Shown here: positions 36,378 through 46,850 of the stretch, one piece after another
Layout of the letters: each line of letters begins with the position of its first letter
Position numbering within the stretch: the first letter of the stretch is position 1
NCBI GenBank assembly: GCA_002082585.1
Contig: CP020563.1
Coordinates: 4,954,001-5,018,000, forward strand
DNA: 64,000 nt
From: Kitasatospora albolonga
GTDB taxonomy: Bacteria; Actinomycetota; Actinomycetes; Streptomycetales; Streptomycetaceae
Direction: 5' to 3'
Translations under genes and position numbers: made by a program
The notes under the pieces: generated by a model
Seen by the model: only the letters and a program-made list of their open reading frames with translations
The model's database searches: none
What the model was told of the DNA's origin: nothing

Positions 36378-36701
36378 ATGAAGATCAAGAAGGGCGACCT
36401 GGTCCAGGTCATCACCGGTAAGGACAAGGGCAAGCAGGGCAAGGTCATCGTGGCCTACCCCGCTCAGGACCGCGTCCTCGTCGAGGGTGTCAACCGGGTC
36501 AAGAAGCACACCAAGGCCGGTCAGACGGCTCGCGGTTCGCAGACGGGTGGCATTGTCACCACCGAGGCCCCGATCCACGTCAGCAACGTTCAGCTGGTTG
36601 TGGAGAAGGACGGCAACAAGGTTGTCACCCGCGTCGGCTACCGCTTTGACGACGAGGGCAACAAGATCCGCGTTGCCAAGCGGACCGGTGAGGACATCTG
36701 A
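36378..36701 (+). CDS. rplX: 50S ribosomal protein L24
   Basis: 107 residues from ATG 36378. The KOW motif reads [20 protein letters not shown]. It is an assembly initiator that binds the 5' end of 23S rRNA. The stop overlaps rplE. Confidence 0.96.
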   Translation: MKIKKGDLVQVITGKDKGKQGKVIVAYPAQDRVLVEGVNRVKKHTKAGQTARGSQTGGIVTTEAPIHVSNVQLVVEKDGNKVVTRVGYRFDDEGNKIRVAKRTGEDI

Positions 36702-37258
36702 TGACTGCCACCACTGCGCCGCGTCTCAAGACGCGCTACCGCGAGGAAATCGCCGGCAAGCTGCGTGAGGAGTTCTCGTACGAGAACGTCATGCAGGTTC
36801 CCGGTCTGGTCAAGATCGTGGTCAACATGGGTGTGGGCGACGCCGCCCGCGACTCCAAGCTGATCGACGGTGCCGTCAAGGACCTCACCACGATCACCGG
36901 CCAGAAGCCGGCCGTCACCAAGGCCCGCAAGTCCATCGCGCAGTTCAAGCTGCGCGAGGGCCAGCCGATCGGCTGCCACGTCACCCTCCGCGGTGACCGG
37001 ATGTGGGAGTTCCTGGACCGTACGCTGTCGCTCGCGCTGCCGCGTATCCGTGACTTCCGCGGCCTGTCGCCGAAGCAGTTCGACGGCCGTGGCAACTACA
37101 CCTTCGGTCTCACGGAGCAGGTCATGTTCCACGAGATCGACCAGGACAAGATCGACCGGGTCCGGGGCATGGACATCACCGTGGTCACCACGGCGACCAA
37201 CGACGACGAGGGTCGTGCCCTGCTTCGTCACCTCGGCTTCCCGTTCAAGGAGAACTGA
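36701..37258 (+). CDS. rplE: 50S ribosomal protein L5
   Basis: 185 residues from ATG 36701. [19 protein letters not shown] and [18 protein letters not shown] are diagnostic. L5 binds 5S rRNA with L18 and touches the P-site tRNA. Confidence 0.97.
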   Translation: MTATTAPRLKTRYREEIAGKLREEFSYENVMQVPGLVKIVVNMGVGDAARDSKLIDGAVKDLTTITGQKPAVTKARKSIAQFKLREGQPIGCHVTLRGDRMWEFLDRTLSLALPRIRDFRGLSPKQFDGRGNYTFGLTEQVMFHEIDQDKIDRVRGMDITVVTTATNDDEGRALLRHLGFPFKEN

Positions 37259-37260
37259 CC

Positions 37261-37446
37261 GTGGCGAAGAAGGCTCTGATCGCTAAGGCCGCCCGTAAGC
37301 CGAAGTTCGGCGTCCGCGGGTACACCCGCTGCCAGCGCTGCGGCCGGCCCCACTCCGTCTACCGCAAGTTCGGCCTGTGCCGCGTGTGCCTTCGTGAGAT
37401 GGCTCACCGTGGCGAGCTGCCGGGCGTGACCAAGAGCTCCTGGTAA
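37261..37446 (+). CDS. rpsZ: 30S ribosomal protein S14 type Z (zinc-binding)
   Basis: 61 residues from GTG 37261. The zinc ribbon is CQRC (24-27) and CRVC (40-43), typical of the short C+ form. Streptomyces genomes usually also carry a zinc-free S14 elsewhere, under Zur control. Essential in the 30S head near S3 and S10. The rpsN family assignment is certain; only the symbol style varies. Confidence 0.95.
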   Translation: MAKKALIAKAARKPKFGVRGYTRCQRCGRPHSVYRKFGLCRVCLREMAHRGELPGVTKSSW

Positions 37447-37669
37447 CTCTCCTCCGCCCTAGGGCGAAGGGAAGTTCCGGAGACTCTCGGTAAGTATCTG
37501 GTCGGCAGGAGCCCCACCTTTCATGCCGTAGGCTAGAAGGGTTGGGCGCCTGCCGCCCACGACCGACTTACTACGCCGTAGGTCCCCGCGCCGCACCCGT
37601 CCCGCCACTGAGTGGGGAGAGGGATGGCGCATACAGGAAACCCCGGCGAGAGAGGCCGAAGGCCAACTC

Positions 37670-38068
37670 ATGACCATGACTGATCCCATCGCAGACATGC
37701 TCACGCGTCTGCGTAACGCGAACTCGGCATATCACGACGATGTCTCGATGCCGCACAGCAAGATCAAGTCGCACATCGCGGAGATCCTCAAGCAGGAGGG
37801 TTTCATCACCGGCTGGAAGGTCGAGGACGCCGAGGTCGGCAAGAACCTCGTCCTCGAGCTGAAGTTCGGTCCGAACCGCGAGCGCTCGATCGCCGGCATC
37901 AAGCGGATCTCGAAGCCGGGTCTGCGTGTATACGCAAAGTCCACCAACCTGCCGAAGGTCCTCGGCGGCCTGGGCGTGGCGATCATCTCCACGTCCCACG
38001 GTCTCCTGACCGGCCAGCAGGCAGGCAAGAAGGGCGTAGGTGGGGAAGTCCTCGCCTACGTCTGGTAG
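37670..38068 (+). CDS. rpsH: 30S ribosomal protein S8
   Basis: 132 residues from ATG 37670. [20 protein letters not shown] and [20 protein letters not shown] are conserved. It binds 16S helix 21 and in E. coli represses the spc operon. The 223-base gap before it holds a palindrome CGCCCTAGGGCG (37455-37466) and possibly an internal promoter, not resolved. Confidence 0.97.
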   Translation: MTMTDPIADMLTRLRNANSAYHDDVSMPHSKIKSHIAEILKQEGFITGWKVEDAEVGKNLVLELKFGPNRERSIAGIKRISKPGLRVYAKSTNLPKVLGGLGVAIISTSHGLLTGQQAGKKGVGGEVLAYVW

Positions 38069-38089
38069 TCGGGAAAGGAAGGAAAGCTC

Positions 38090-38629
38090 ATGTCGCGAAT
38101 CGGCAAGCTCCCCATCCAGGTTCCCGCCGGTGTGGACGTCACCATCGATGGCCGTACGGTCGCGGTGAAGGGCCCCAAGGGTTCCCTCACGCACACCGTC
38201 GCCGCGCCGATCGAGGTCTCCAAGGGTGAGGACGGCGTTCTCAACGTCACCCGCCCGAACGACGAGCGTCAGAACAAGGCCCTCCACGGCCTGTCCCGCA
38301 CGCTGGTGGCGAACATGATCACCGGCGTGACCGCGGGTTACTCCAAGGCGCTCGAGATCAGCGGTGTCGGTTACCGCGTCCAGGCGAAGGGCTCCAACCT
38401 GGAGTTCGCCCTGGGCTACAGCCACCCGATCCTCATCGAGGCGCCGGAAGGCATCACCTTCAAGGTCGAGTCGCCCACGAAGCTCAGCGTCGAGGGCATC
38501 GACAAGCAGAAGGTCGGCGAGGTGGCCGCCAACATCCGCAAGCTGCGGAAGCCCGACCCGTACAAGGCCAAGGGCGTCAAGTACGCGGGCGAGGTCATCC
38601 GCCGCAAGGTCGGAAAGGCTGGTAAGTAG
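38090..38629 (+). CDS. rplF: 50S ribosomal protein L6
   Basis: 179 residues from ATG 38090, 21 bases after rps[21 protein letters not shown] and the C-terminal [20 protein letters not shown] are family hallmarks. L6 sits near the GTPase factor site. Confidence 0.97.
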   Translation: MSRIGKLPIQVPAGVDVTIDGRTVAVKGPKGSLTHTVAAPIEVSKGEDGVLNVTRPNDERQNKALHGLSRTLVANMITGVTAGYSKALEISGVGYRVQAKGSNLEFALGYSHPILIEAPEGITFKVESPTKLSVEGIDKQKVGEVAANIRKLRKPDPYKAKGVKYAGEVIRRKVGKAGK

Positions 38630-38631
38630 CC

Positions 38632-39015
38632 ATGGCATACGGTGTGAAGATCGCCAAGGGCGACGCGTACAAGCGCGCTGCCCGCAAGCGGCGCCACATC
38701 CGCGTCCGCAAGCACCTGTCGGGTTCGCCGGAGCGGCCCCGTCTGGTCGTGACGCGTTCCAACCGCCACATCGTGGCCCAGGTCATCGACGACATCGCGG
38801 GCCACACGCTCGCGTCGGCGTCGACCCTGGACACCTCGATCCGTGGTGGCGAGGGTGACAAGAGCGCCCAGGCCAAGCAGGTCGGCGCCCTGGTCGCCGA
38901 GCGCGCCAAGGCCGCAGGCGTCGAGGCCGTCGTGTTTGACCGCGGTGGTAACCAGTACGCCGGGCGGATTGCCGCTCTGGCTGACGCCGCCCGTGAAGCC
39001 GGGCTGAAGTTCTAA
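38632..39015 (+). CDS. rplR: 50S ribosomal protein L18
   Basis: 127 residues from ATG 38632. [20 protein letters not shown] and the end [20 protein letters not shown] are typical. It carries 5S rRNA to the large subunit together with L5. Confidence 0.97.
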   Translation: MAYGVKIAKGDAYKRAARKRRHIRVRKHLSGSPERPRLVVTRSNRHIVAQVIDDIAGHTLASASTLDTSIRGGEGDKSAQAKQVGALVAERAKAAGVEAVVFDRGGNQYAGRIAALADAAREAGLKF

Positions 39016-39062
39016 GCCCCGGTTCCTACGCACAGCGGACGTAACAGAGAGAGGTAAATCCA

Positions 39063-39668
39063 ATGGCTGGACCCCAGCGCCGCGGAAGCGGTGCCGGTGG
39101 CGGCGAGCGGCGGGACCGGAAGGGCCGTGACGGTGGCGCCAGCGCCGCCGAGAAGACCGCGTACGTCGAGCGCGTCGTCGCGATCAACCGCGTCGCCAAG
39201 GTTGTGAAGGGTGGTCGTCGCTTCAGCTTCACCGCGCTGGTCGTGGTGGGCGATGGTGACGGCACCGTCGGTGTCGGATACGGCAAGGCCAAGGAAGTTC
39301 CCGCGGCCATCGCCAAGGGTGTCGAAGAGGCCAAGAAGAACTTCTTCAAGGTCCCGCGCATCCAGGGCACCATCCCTCACCCGATCACGGGCGAGAAGGC
39401 TGCGGGCGTCGTCCTGCTCAAGCCGGCTTCCCCCGGTACCGGTGTTATCGCCGGTGGCCCGGTGCGCGCCGTGCTCGAGTGCGCCGGCGTTCACGACATC
39501 CTGTCGAAGTCGCTTGGCTCGTCCAACGCGATCAACATCGTGCACGCGACCGTGGAGGCCCTCAAGGGCCTGCAGCGTCCCGAGGAGATCGCGGCCCGCC
39601 GCGGTCTGCCGCTCGAGGACGTCGCCCCCGCGGCTCTGCTCCGTGCGCGTGCGGGAGCGGGTGCGTAA
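39063..39668 (+). CDS. rpsE: 30S ribosomal protein S5
   Basis: 201 residues from ATG 39063. The Gly/Arg-rich head ([20 protein letters not shown]) is longer than in E. coli. The double-stranded RNA-binding region is [21 protein letters not shown]5 controls decoding accuracy and is the spectinomycin-contact protein; the usual loop residues are present. The stop overlaps rpmD. Confidence 0.97.
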   Translation: MAGPQRRGSGAGGGERRDRKGRDGGASAAEKTAYVERVVAINRVAKVVKGGRRFSFTALVVVGDGDGTVGVGYGKAKEVPAAIAKGVEEAKKNFFKVPRIQGTIPHPITGEKAAGVVLLKPASPGTGVIAGGPVRAVLECAGVHDILSKSLGSSNAINIVHATVEALKGLQRPEEIAARRGLPLEDVAPAALLRARAGAGA

Positions 39669-39850
39669 TGGCTCGCCTCAAGATCACGCAGACGAAGTCG
39701 TACATCGGCAGCAAGCAGAACCACCGCGACACCCTGCGTTCGCTCGGGCTCAAGCGCCTGAACGACTCGGTTGTCAAGGAGGACCGCCCCGAGTTCCGCG
39801 GCATGGTGCACACCGTCCGCCACCTCGTGACGGTTGAGGAGGTTGACTGA
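39668..39850 (+). CDS. rpmD: 50S ribosomal protein L30
   Basis: 60 residues from ATG 39668. [20 protein letters not shown] and [16 protein letters not shown] identify it. A small protein absent from some bacteria but standard in actinomycetes. One base separates it from rplO. Confidence 0.96.
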   Translation: MARLKITQTKSYIGSKQNHRDTLRSLGLKRLNDSVVKEDRPEFRGMVHTVRHLVTVEEVD

Positions 39851-39851
39851 C

Positions 39852-40307
39852 ATGGCGGAGAACAGCCCGCTGAAGGCCCACAACCTCCGGCCTGCCCCGG
39901 GCGCCAAGACCGCCAAGACCCGTGTGGGTCGTGGTGAGGCGTCCAAGGGTAAGACCGCAGGCCGTGGTACGAAGGGTACGAAGGCCCGTTACCAGGTTCC
40001 GGAGCGCTTCGAGGGTGGCCAGATGCCCCTCCACATGCGTCTCCCGAAGCTCAAGGGCTTCAAGAACCCGTTCCGCACGGAGTACCAGGTCGTGAACCTG
40101 GACAAGCTCGCGACGCTCTACCCCGAGGGTGGAGAGGTCACGGTGGCCGACCTGGTCGCCAAGGGTGCCGTGCGCAACAACCACCTCGTCAAGGTCCTCG
40201 GACAGGGCGAGATCTCCGTGGCGCTCCAGGTTTCGGTTGACGCCGTCTCCGGCTCCGCCAAGGAGAAGATCACCGCCGCCGGCGGTACGGTCACCGAGCT
40301 CGTCTGA
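39852..40307 (+). CDS. rplO: 50S ribosomal protein L15
   Basis: 151 residues from ATG 39852. [20 protein letters not shown] and [20 protein letters not shown] are conserved. It binds late in 50S assembly. A strong terminator follows, so secY is transcribed separately. Confidence 0.97.
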   Translation: MAENSPLKAHNLRPAPGAKTAKTRVGRGEASKGKTAGRGTKGTKARYQVPERFEGGQMPLHMRLPKLKGFKNPFRTEYQVVNLDKLATLYPEGGEVTVADLVAKGAVRNNHLVKVLGQGEISVALQVSVDAVSGSAKEKITAAGGTVTELV

Positions 40308-40324
40308 GCCCGGATACGGACCCG

Positions 40325-40365
40325 AGCCCGGCCGGTCGCCTCTTCGGAGGTGGCCGGCCGGGCTT
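40325..40365. terminator. Terminator after rplO
   Basis: AGCCCGGCCGG arm (from 40325) pairs with CCGGCCGGGCTT (to 40365) around an inner GCCTC-TTCG-GAGG tetraloop. It ends the spc ribosomal section. Confidence 0.85.
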
Positions 40366-40623
40366 CTCCGTTTCCCGGGCCGTTTCCCCAGGCCGCCGTT
40401 CCCGGGCCCTTCCGCCGCCCTACCACGAGGCGTTGAGGAGCGGGCGCCCGACACTTTTTGTGGCGCTGTACGGGAACCGTAAAGGCTCGGGAAAGGTTGA
40501 ACGAGTGTCCACCGCACCGGTGGTGGGCGCGCCGGGGGGCGTTCGCGTCCCAAATGGTGTGGCTTGGCCGGTCTTTCGCGGCGGGGCCGGAGGGCGGGCG
40601 GTGCACCTGTGCACAGCGCGTGT

Positions 40624-40652
40624 TTCCTGCTCAGTCCCGGGCCGGGTAGGGT
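40624..40652 (+). promoter_or_regulatory. Possible secY-adk-map promoter
   Basis: TTCCTG at 40624-40629 and TAGGGT at 40647-40652, spacer 17. The -35 is weak. The 463-base gap 40308-40770 holds the terminator, this candidate and two TTTTGTGGC words (about 40455 and 40665). No gene was seen in it. Confidence 0.35.
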
Positions 40653-40770
40653 AGCGCCGTTCATCTTTTGTGGCCTCCTTACGATGTAGGGCTGCCTTGT
40701 ATCCGATCCCATCCAGTCCCATCCAGACCCGTCGCCTCTGACGCATAGCGCGGGGGTCGCAGGAGGCACC

Positions 40771-42084
40771 GTGTTCACCGCGTTCGCCCGAGCGTTCAAG
40801 ACGCCCGACCTGCGCAAGAAGCTGCTCTTCACGCTGGCCATGATCGTGATCTACCGGCTCGGGGCGCACGTCCCGGCTCCCGGTGTCGACTACGCGAAGG
40901 TCCAGCAGTGCATCGACCAGGCCGATTCGGGTGGCCTGCTCGGTCTGATGCAGATGTTCAGCGGTGGCGCCCTGCTGCAGATCACCATCTTCGCGCTCGG
41001 CATCATGCCGTACATCACGGCCAGCATCATTCTCCAGCTGCTGACCGTCGTGATCCCCCGGCTCGAAGCCCTCAAGAAGGAGGGTCAGTCCGGTACGGCC
41101 AAGATCACGCAGTACACGCGTTATCTGACGGTCGCGCTGGCCGTCCTCCAGGGCACCGGCCTCGTCGCCACCGCCCGCAGCGGTGCGCTCTTCCAGAACT
41201 GCAACGTGCGCGACCAGATCGTGCCCGACAAGTCGATCTTCACGACGCTGGTCATGGTCATCACCATGACCGCCGGTACCGCCGCCGTCATGTGGCTCGG
41301 TGAGCTCATCACCGACAAGGGCATCGGCAACGGTATGTCGATCCTCATGTTCATCTCGATCGCCGCCACGTTCCCCGGCGCCCTGTGGGCCATCAAGGAG
41401 AGCGGCAAGCTGGCCGACGGCTGGATCGAGTTCGGCACGGTCATCCTCATCGGCTTCGTCATGGTGGCCCTGGTCGTCTTCGTCGAACAGGCCCAGCGCC
41501 GCATCCCCGTGCAGTACGCGAAGCGCATGATCGGGCGCCGTTCCTACGGCGGTACATCGACGTACATCCCGCTCAAGGTGAACCAGGCGGGTGTGATTCC
41601 CGTCATCTTCGCCTCGTCGCTGCTGTTCATCCCGTCGCTGATCGTCCAGTTCTCCGGCTCCACCTCGGGCTGGGCAACCTGGATTCAGGACCACTTCGTG
41701 ACGGGTGATCACCCGTACTACATCTCGGTGTACTTCGTACTCATCGTCTTCTTCGCCTTCTTCTACGTGGCCATTTCGTTCAACCCCGACGAAGTCGCCG
41801 ACAACATGAAGAAGTATGGTGGCTTCATCCCGGGCATCCGGGCAGGCCGACCTACTGCCGAGTACCTGAGCTACGTGCTCAACAGGATCACTTGGCCGGG
41901 CTCGCTGTACCTGGGCCTGATCGCTCTGGTGCCGACGATGGCGTTGGCAGCATTCGGCGGCGCGAACCAGAACTTCCCGTTCGGCGGGACGAGCATCCTC
42001 ATCATCGTGGGTGTGGGTCTGGAAACCGTGAAGCAGATCGAGAGTCAGCTCCAGCAGCGCAATTACGAAGGGTTCCTCCGCTGA
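40771..42084 (+). CDS. secY: SecY preprotein translocase channel subunit
   Basis: 437 residues from GTG 40771 with AGGAGG just upstream. Ten membrane helices are expected; several are plain (LLFTLAMIVIYRLGAHVP, FVLIVFFAFFYVAISF). Motifs GMSILMFISI and the cytosolic loop VNQAGVIPVIFASSLL are intact. It forms the membrane pore with SecE and SecG. The stop overlaps the adk start. Confidence 0.97.
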   Translation: MFTAFARAFKTPDLRKKLLFTLAMIVIYRLGAHVPAPGVDYAKVQQCIDQADSGGLLGLMQMFSGGALLQITIFALGIMPYITASIILQLLTVVIPRLEALKKEGQSGTAKITQYTRYLTVALAVLQGTGLVATARSGALFQNCNVRDQIVPDKSIFTTLVMVITMTAGTAAVMWLGELITDKGIGNGMSILMFISIAATFPGALWAIKESGKLADGWIEFGTVILIGFVMVALVVFVEQAQRRIPVQYAKRMIGRRSYGGTSTYIPLKVNQAGVIPVIFASSLLFIPSLIVQFSGSTSGWATWIQDHFVTGDHPYYISVYFVLIVFFAFFYVAISFNPDEVADNMKKYGGFIPGIRAGRPTAEYLSYVLNRITWPGSLYLGLIALVPTMALAAFGGANQNFPFGGTSILIIVGVGLETVKQIESQLQQRNYEGFLR

Positions 42085-42746
42085 TGCGAATCGTCCTCGT
42101 CGGGCCTCCGGGTGCCGGCAAGGGAACGCAGGCCGCGTACCTTGCCCAGAACCTGTCGATTCCGCACATCTCCACGGGCGACCTCTTCCGCGCCAACATC
42201 AGCCAGGGCACCGACCTTGGCAAGCAGGCCCGCGCCTACATGGACGCAGGCCAGCTGGTGCCGGACGAGGTCACCATCGGGATGGCCAAGGACCGCATGT
42301 CCCAGTCGGACGCCGTGAACGGCTTCCTGCTGGACGGCTTCCCGCGGAACGTCGGCCAGGCCGAAGCCCTTGACGTGATGCTCAAGGACGAGGGCGTGAA
42401 GCTGGACGCGGTCCTCGATCTCGAGGTCCCCGAGGAAGAGGTCGTGAAGCGGATCGCGGGTCGCCGCATCTGCCGCAGCGACAGCGCGCACGTCTTCCAC
42501 GTGACGTACAACCCGCCGAAGACCGAGGGCGTCTGCGACGCCTGCGGCGGCGAGCTGTACCAGCGGGACGACGACAGCGAGGAGACGGTCCGTACGCGGC
42601 TCGAGGTCTACCACACGCAGACCGAGCCGATCATCGACTACTACCGGGCCCAGGGCCTGGTGGTGACCATCTCCGCGCTCGGCAAGGTCACCGAGGTGAC
42701 CGAGCGCGCCATGGCGGCTCTGAAGAAGTCCGACGACCAGGACTGA
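42084..42746 (+). CDS. adk: Adenylate kinase
   Basis: 220 residues from ATG 42084, coupled to secY. The P-loop is GPPGAGKGTQA and the NMP lid DGFPRN. The long LID domain has CRSD...CDAC, that is three Cys and one Asp in place of the four-Cys zinc site of many Gram-positive enzymes. It converts ATP and AMP to two ADP. Confidence 0.97.
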   Translation: MRIVLVGPPGAGKGTQAAYLAQNLSIPHISTGDLFRANISQGTDLGKQARAYMDAGQLVPDEVTIGMAKDRMSQSDAVNGFLLDGFPRNVGQAEALDVMLKDEGVKLDAVLDLEVPEEEVVKRIAGRRICRSDSAHVFHVTYNPPKTEGVCDACGGELYQRDDDSEETVRTRLEVYHTQTEPIIDYYRAQGLVVTISALGKVTEVTERAMAALKKSDDQD

Positions 42747-42777
42747 GCCCCACCACCCCGTACCACCGCTGTACAGC

Positions 42778-42807
42778 CGGCCGCGGCGCCCCAGGGCGCC
42801 GCGGCCG
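42778..42807. terminator. Terminator between adk and map
   Basis: CGGCCGCGGCGCC at 42778-42790 pairs perfectly with 42795-42807, loop of 4, followed by GTTT a few bases on. It may be partial, since map normally follows in the same operon. Confidence 0.75.
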
Positions 42808-42888
42808 ACTGTTTGCGCCCGTATCGTTGGGTACGGCCGCGCTGCGGACCCGTCACCCGTCACCGACGATGCAGAGAGGCGCCGAGCA

Positions 42889-43725
42889 ATGGTGCAGATC
42901 AAGACCCCCGAGCAGATCGCGAAGATGCGCGAGGCGGGGCTGGTGGTCGCTGCCATTCACGCGGCCACCCGGGAGGCGGCCGTGCCCGGCGCCACCACGA
43001 AGGACCTGGACCAGGTCGCCCGCAAGGTGATCGCCGACCACGGGGCGAAGTCGAACTTCCTCGGTTACGGCGGGTTCCCCGCGACGATCTGCACCTCGGT
43101 CAACGAGGTCGTCGTCCACGGCATCCCGGACGAGAAGACGGTCCTCAAGGACGGCGACATCATCTCGATCGACGCCGGCGCCATCGTGGACGGCTGGCAC
43201 GGCGACGCCGCGTACACCGCCTTCGTGGGCACCGGTCACGCTCCGGAGCTGGTCGAGCTCTCCCGGGTGACCGAGGAGTCGATGTGGGCCGGGATCGCCG
43301 CGATGAAGGTGAACAACCGCCTCGTCGACATCTCCCGGGCGATCGAGACCTACATCCGCCGCCAGCCCCGCCCGGCCACCGGCAAGTACGGGATCATCGA
43401 GGACTTCGGCGGCCACGGCATCGGCTCCGAGATGCACATGGACCCGCACCTGCTGAACTACGTCTCCCGCAAGCGCGGCAAGGGCATCAAGCTGGTCCCG
43501 GGGGTCTGCCTGGCGATCGAGCCCATGGTCTCGCTCGGCACGGCCCGTACGGAGACCCTCGGCGACGACTGGACGGTCATCACGACGGACGGCACCTGGT
43601 CCTCGCACTGGGAGCACTCCATCGCCCTGACGGAGCAGGGGCCGCTGGTCCTGACCGCCCCGGACTGCGGCAAGGCGAAGCTCGCGGAGTACGGGATCGA
43701 GGCGGCGCCGGACCCGCTGGGGTGA
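42889..43725 (+). CDS. map: Methionine aminopeptidase
   Basis: 278 residues from ATG 42889. IDAGAIVDGWHGDAAYT supplies two metal-binding Asp, GHGIGSEMH the His, and AIEPM and EHSIAL the two Glu. It is a type I enzyme that removes the initiator Met from nascent chains. The last 33 bases of the gene are repeated 92 bases downstream (43818-43850). Confidence 0.96.
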   Translation: MVQIKTPEQIAKMREAGLVVAAIHAATREAAVPGATTKDLDQVARKVIADHGAKSNFLGYGGFPATICTSVNEVVVHGIPDEKTVLKDGDIISIDAGAIVDGWHGDAAYTAFVGTGHAPELVELSRVTEESMWAGIAAMKVNNRLVDISRAIETYIRRQPRPATGKYGIIEDFGGHGIGSEMHMDPHLLNYVSRKRGKGIKLVPGVCLAIEPMVSLGTARTETLGDDWTVITTDGTWSSHWEHSIALTEQGPLVLTAPDCGKAKLAEYGIEAAPDPLG

Positions 43726-43850
43726 CGCCGTCCGGCGGGCGGAGCCCGGCGCAGCGGCCCGAAGCCTGTGAGGCGCCCCCGGCGCCGAGCCCGCGAGGGC
43801 TGCGTGGAGAAGGGGCCGGGATCACGGCGGCGCCGGACCCGCTGGGGTGA
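43693..43850 (+). repeat. Direct repeat of the map 3' end
   Basis: 43693-43725 and 43818-43850 are 33-bp direct repeats with 2 mismatches; the last 25 bases are identical and both end in TGA. The 92 bases between are GC-rich and partly palindromic. The rest of the gap to infA holds only its promoter. Confidence 0.75.
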
Positions 43851-43895
43851 TACGCCCCCTTCGGCAGGTCTAAGGATCACCCGCAGTGGGCAAAC

Positions 43896-43933
43896 TTGAC
43901 GGATTCGTCTTTTGGAGTCCGCTGACGTAGACT
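43896..43933 (+). promoter_or_regulatory. Probable infA promoter region
   Basis: TAGACT at 43928-43933 is a good -10. TTGACG at 43896 is too far upstream for a single promoter (26 bases), so either the -35 is the weak TCGTCT at 43905-43910 or two starts overlap. The leader to infA is about 80 bases. Confidence 0.45.
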
Positions 43934-44022
43934 GACTCGTCGGCTCCGGTGCATCCGTATGTCCGCAGGTAGGACAGGGGATCGCAGGAGCCGATCAAGG
44001 TAGCCGATTCGAAAGGCGAAGC

Positions 44023-44244
44023 GTGGCCAAGAAGCAAGGTGCCATCGAGATTGAGGGCACCGTGATCGAGTCCCTCCCGAACGCAATGTTCAAGGTGGAG
44101 CTCCAGAACGGTCACAAGGTCCTGGCGCACATCAGCGGCAAGATGCGGATGCACTACATCCGTATCCTCCCGGATGACCGGGTTGTGGTGGAGCTCTCTC
44201 CGTACGACCTCACGCGCGGCCGGATCGTCTACCGCTACAAGTAG
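44023..44244 (+). CDS. infA: Translation initiation factor IF-1
   Basis: 73 residues from GTG 44023. It is an S1-type OB fold with [20 protein letters not shown] and [20 protein letters not shown]. It blocks the A site of the 30S subunit during initiation. Confidence 0.97.
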   Translation: MAKKQGAIEIEGTVIESLPNAMFKVELQNGHKVLAHISGKMRMHYIRILPDDRVVVELSPYDLTRGRIVYRYK

Positions 44245-44304
44245 ATCTTGCCCCCACCCCGTTTCGGCGCGGTGATGGCACTGACCCGGAGAACCTGACA
44301 TCCC

Positions 44305-44418
44305 ATGAAGGTCAAGCCGAGCGTCAAGAAGATCTGCGACAAGTGCAAGGTGATCCGCCGTCACGGTCGGGTCATGGTCATCTGCGACAACCTGCGCCAC
44401 AAGCAGCGCCAGGGCTGA
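44305..44418 (+). CDS. rpmJ: 50S ribosomal protein L36 (zinc-binding form)
   Basis: 37 residues from ATG 44305: begins [20 protein letters not shown] and ends RHKQRQG. The zinc ligands Cys11, Cys14, Cys27 and His32 are present (C+ form). Between infA and rpsM, its standard place. Confidence 0.96.
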   Translation: MKVKPSVKKICDKCKVIRRHGRVMVICDNLRHKQRQG

Positions 44419-44613
44419 CGCACGACCGCCTGCATCTCGCAGTTCTTCGCGCGACGCACGTAATCACGTACATACGCAGGGCCCGTCCAAGCCACGGCTG
44501 ACGACACCTCCGGCGGGGGCCGGAGACCCGGACGTACCACTTCTCCCAGCGGGAGGTCGGCGGTCGGGAGTGGTCCTGCGGAAGACCCCCGAAATAACAA
44601 CTGGAGCCATTGA

Positions 44614-44994
44614 ATGGCACGCGTTTCAGGTGTTGACATCCCGCGCGAAAAGCGCGTGGAGGTTGCCCTCACCTACGTCTTCGGTATCGGGCGCACCCGG
44701 TCCAAGGAGATCCTCGCCTCCACCGGCGTGAACCCGAACACCCGCGTTCGTGACCTGGCCGAAGAGGACCTGGTCAAGATCCGCGAGTACGTGGACGCCA
44801 ACCTCCGCACCGAGGGTGACCTCCGCCGCGAGGTTCAGGGCGACATTCGCCGCAAGATCGAGATCGGCTGCTACCAGGGCATCCGCCACCGTCGTGGCCT
44901 GCCGGTCCACGGTCAGCGCACCAGCACGAACGCGCGTACCCGCAAGGGCCCGCGTCGCGCCATCGCCGGTAAGAAGAAGCCGGGCAAGAAGTAG
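44614..44994 (+). CDS. rpsM: 30S ribosomal protein S13
   Basis: 126 residues from ATG 44614. [20 protein letters not shown] and [20 protein letters not shown] are universal. S13 joins the S19 pair at the head and contacts P-site tRNA. The preceding 195 bases hold no gene. Confidence 0.97.
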   Translation: MARVSGVDIPREKRVEVALTYVFGIGRTRSKEILASTGVNPNTRVRDLAEEDLVKIREYVDANLRTEGDLRREVQGDIRRKIEIGCYQGIRHRRGLPVHGQRTSTNARTRKGPRRAIAGKKKPGKK

Positions 44995-45098
44995 TCCTCA
45001 GCGGACGCACTGCGCAGTCCGGTTCGCCGGGCCGACGCAGCAACCAGCGGTCTTCGCTGTAGGACCGATCACCTCCCCTCTCCATCTGGAGTCAAGAC

Positions 45099-45503
45099 AT
45101 GCCCCCCAAGGGTCGTCAGGGCGCAGCCAAGAAGGTGCGTCGCAAGGAAAAGAAGAACGTCGCTCACGGCCACGCGCACATCAAGAGCACGTTCAACAAC
45201 ACCATCGTCTCGATCACGGACCCCTCGGGCAACGTGATCTCCTGGGCCTCCGCCGGCCACGTCGGCTTCAAGGGCTCGCGCAAGTCCACCCCCTTCGCCG
45301 CGCAGATGGCCGCCGAGTCGGCCGCCCGCCGCGCGCAGGAGCATGGCATGCGCAAGGTCGACGTCTTCGTCAAGGGTCCCGGCTCCGGCCGTGAGACCGC
45401 GATCCGCTCCCTCCAGGCCACGGGCCTCGAGGTCGGTTCGATCCAGGACGTCACCCCGACGCCGCACAACGGCTGCCGTCCGCCGAAGCGTCGCCGCGTC
45501 TGA
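45099..45503 (+). CDS. rpsK: 30S ribosomal protein S11
   Basis: 134 residues from ATG 45099. [20 protein letters not shown] and the end [17 protein letters not shown] are diagnostic. It lies on the 30S platform beside the mRNA exit. No rpsD follows, as is normal in Streptomyces. Confidence 0.97.
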   Translation: MPPKGRQGAAKKVRRKEKKNVAHGHAHIKSTFNNTIVSITDPSGNVISWASAGHVGFKGSRKSTPFAAQMAAESAARRAQEHGMRKVDVFVKGPGSGRETAIRSLQATGLEVGSIQDVTPTPHNGCRPPKRRRV

Positions 45504-45548
45504 TCCGTCGCGGCCGGTGACGGCCGTGCGTCAGTAGCGTCCGGGTCC

Positions 45549-45580
45549 GGGCGGTACGCCTCATTCGGGGCGTACCGCCC
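45549..45580. terminator. Hairpin between rpsK and rpoA
   Basis: GGGCGGTACGCC at 45549-45560 pairs perfectly with 45569-45580, loop of 8. CCCTTGTT follows. It may reduce readthrough into rpoA. Confidence 0.65.
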
Positions 45581-45642
45581 GTACCCTTGTTGCATCTGTC
45601 GGGCATCAAATAGTGGGTGCCCACGACTGAAGGACTCTCCCC

Positions 45643-46665
45643 ATGCTTATCGCTCAGCGTCCGTCGCTGACCGAAGAGGTCGTCGACGAATTCCGCTCCC
45701 GGTTCGTGATCGAGCCGCTGGAGCCGGGCTTCGGCTACACCCTCGGCAACTCCCTGCGCCGTACCCTCCTCTCCTCGATCCCCGGTGCCGCTGTCACCAG
45801 CATCCGGATCGACGGGGTCCTGCACGAGTTCACCACCGTGCCGGGCGTCAAGGAGGACGTCACCGACCTCATCCTCAACATCAAGCAGCTGGTCGTCTCC
45901 TCGGAGCACGACGAGCCCGTCGTGATGTACCTGCGCAAGCAGGGCCCGGGTCTGGTCACCGCCGCCGACATCGCGCCCCCGGCCGGTGTCGAGGTGCACA
46001 ACCCCGACCTCGTTCTCGCCACGCTCAACGGCAAGGGCAAGCTGGAGATGGAGCTGACCGTCGAGCGCGGTCGCGGCTATGTCTCCGCCGTCCAGAACAA
46101 GCAGGTCGGCCAGGAGATCGGCCGCATCCCGGTCGACTCCATCTACTCGCCGGTGCTCAAGGTCACGTACAAGGTCGAGGCGACCCGTGTCGAGCAGCGC
46201 ACCGACTTCGACAAGCTGATCGTCGACGTCGAGACCAAGCAGGCCATGCGTCCCCGTGACGCCATGGCGTCGGCCGGTAAGACCCTGGTCGAGCTGTTCG
46301 GTCTGGCGCGCGAGCTCAACATCGACGCCGAGGGCATCGACATGGGCCCGTCCCCGACGGACGCCGCGCTCGCCGCGGATCTGGCGCTGCCGATCGAGGA
46401 GCTGGAGCTCACGGTCCGCTCGTACAACTGCCTCAAGCGCGAGGGCATCCACTCCGTGGGTGAGCTCGTGGCCCGCTCCGAGGCGGACCTGCTCGACATC
46501 CGCAACTTCGGTGCCAAGTCGATCGACGAGGTCAAGGCGAAGCTGGCCGGTATGGGCCTCGCGCTGAAGGACTCGCCTCCCGGCTTCGACCCGACCGCCG
46601 CCGCCGACGCCTTCGGCGCCGACGACGACGCGGACGCCGGTTTCGTGGAGACCGAGCAGTACTGA
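45643..46665 (+). CDS. rpoA: RNA polymerase alpha subunit
   Basis: 340 residues from ATG 45643. The N-terminal dimerisation domain includes [20 protein letters not shown]. The C-terminal DNA- and activator-binding domain includes [20 protein letters not shown]. An acidic tail ends [14 protein letters not shown]. It assembles the polymerase core. Confidence 0.98.
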   Translation: MLIAQRPSLTEEVVDEFRSRFVIEPLEPGFGYTLGNSLRRTLLSSIPGAAVTSIRIDGVLHEFTTVPGVKEDVTDLILNIKQLVVSSEHDEPVVMYLRKQGPGLVTAADIAPPAGVEVHNPDLVLATLNGKGKLEMELTVERGRGYVSAVQNKQVGQEIGRIPVDSIYSPVLKVTYKVEATRVEQRTDFDKLIVDVETKQAMRPRDAMASAGKTLVELFGLARELNIDAEGIDMGPSPTDAALAADLALPIEELELTVRSYNCLKREGIHSVGELVARSEADLLDIRNFGAKSIDEVKAKLAGMGLALKDSPPGFDPTAAADAFGADDDADAGFVETEQY

Positions 46666-46850
46666 GCCGCCTCCCGGCTGGGGGTGCCCGGTTTTGAGGG
46701 TGCCCCCGGGCCGGGGCTGAGGCTCTGTCCTCGATCGCCGGACGGGCTGGTAGACCCAGTCCGGCAGTTATGACTTCCGTGAGGCGACCGCTTCACGGGA
46801 ACTGACACCGGTACCTGATACGGCCGGTGCAGCACACAAGGAGAATCACC

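Noticed and set aside
37447..37669. Promoter TAGGCT (37529-37534) before rpsH
   Set aside because: No -35 sequence at 16-19 bases; evidence too weak to list.
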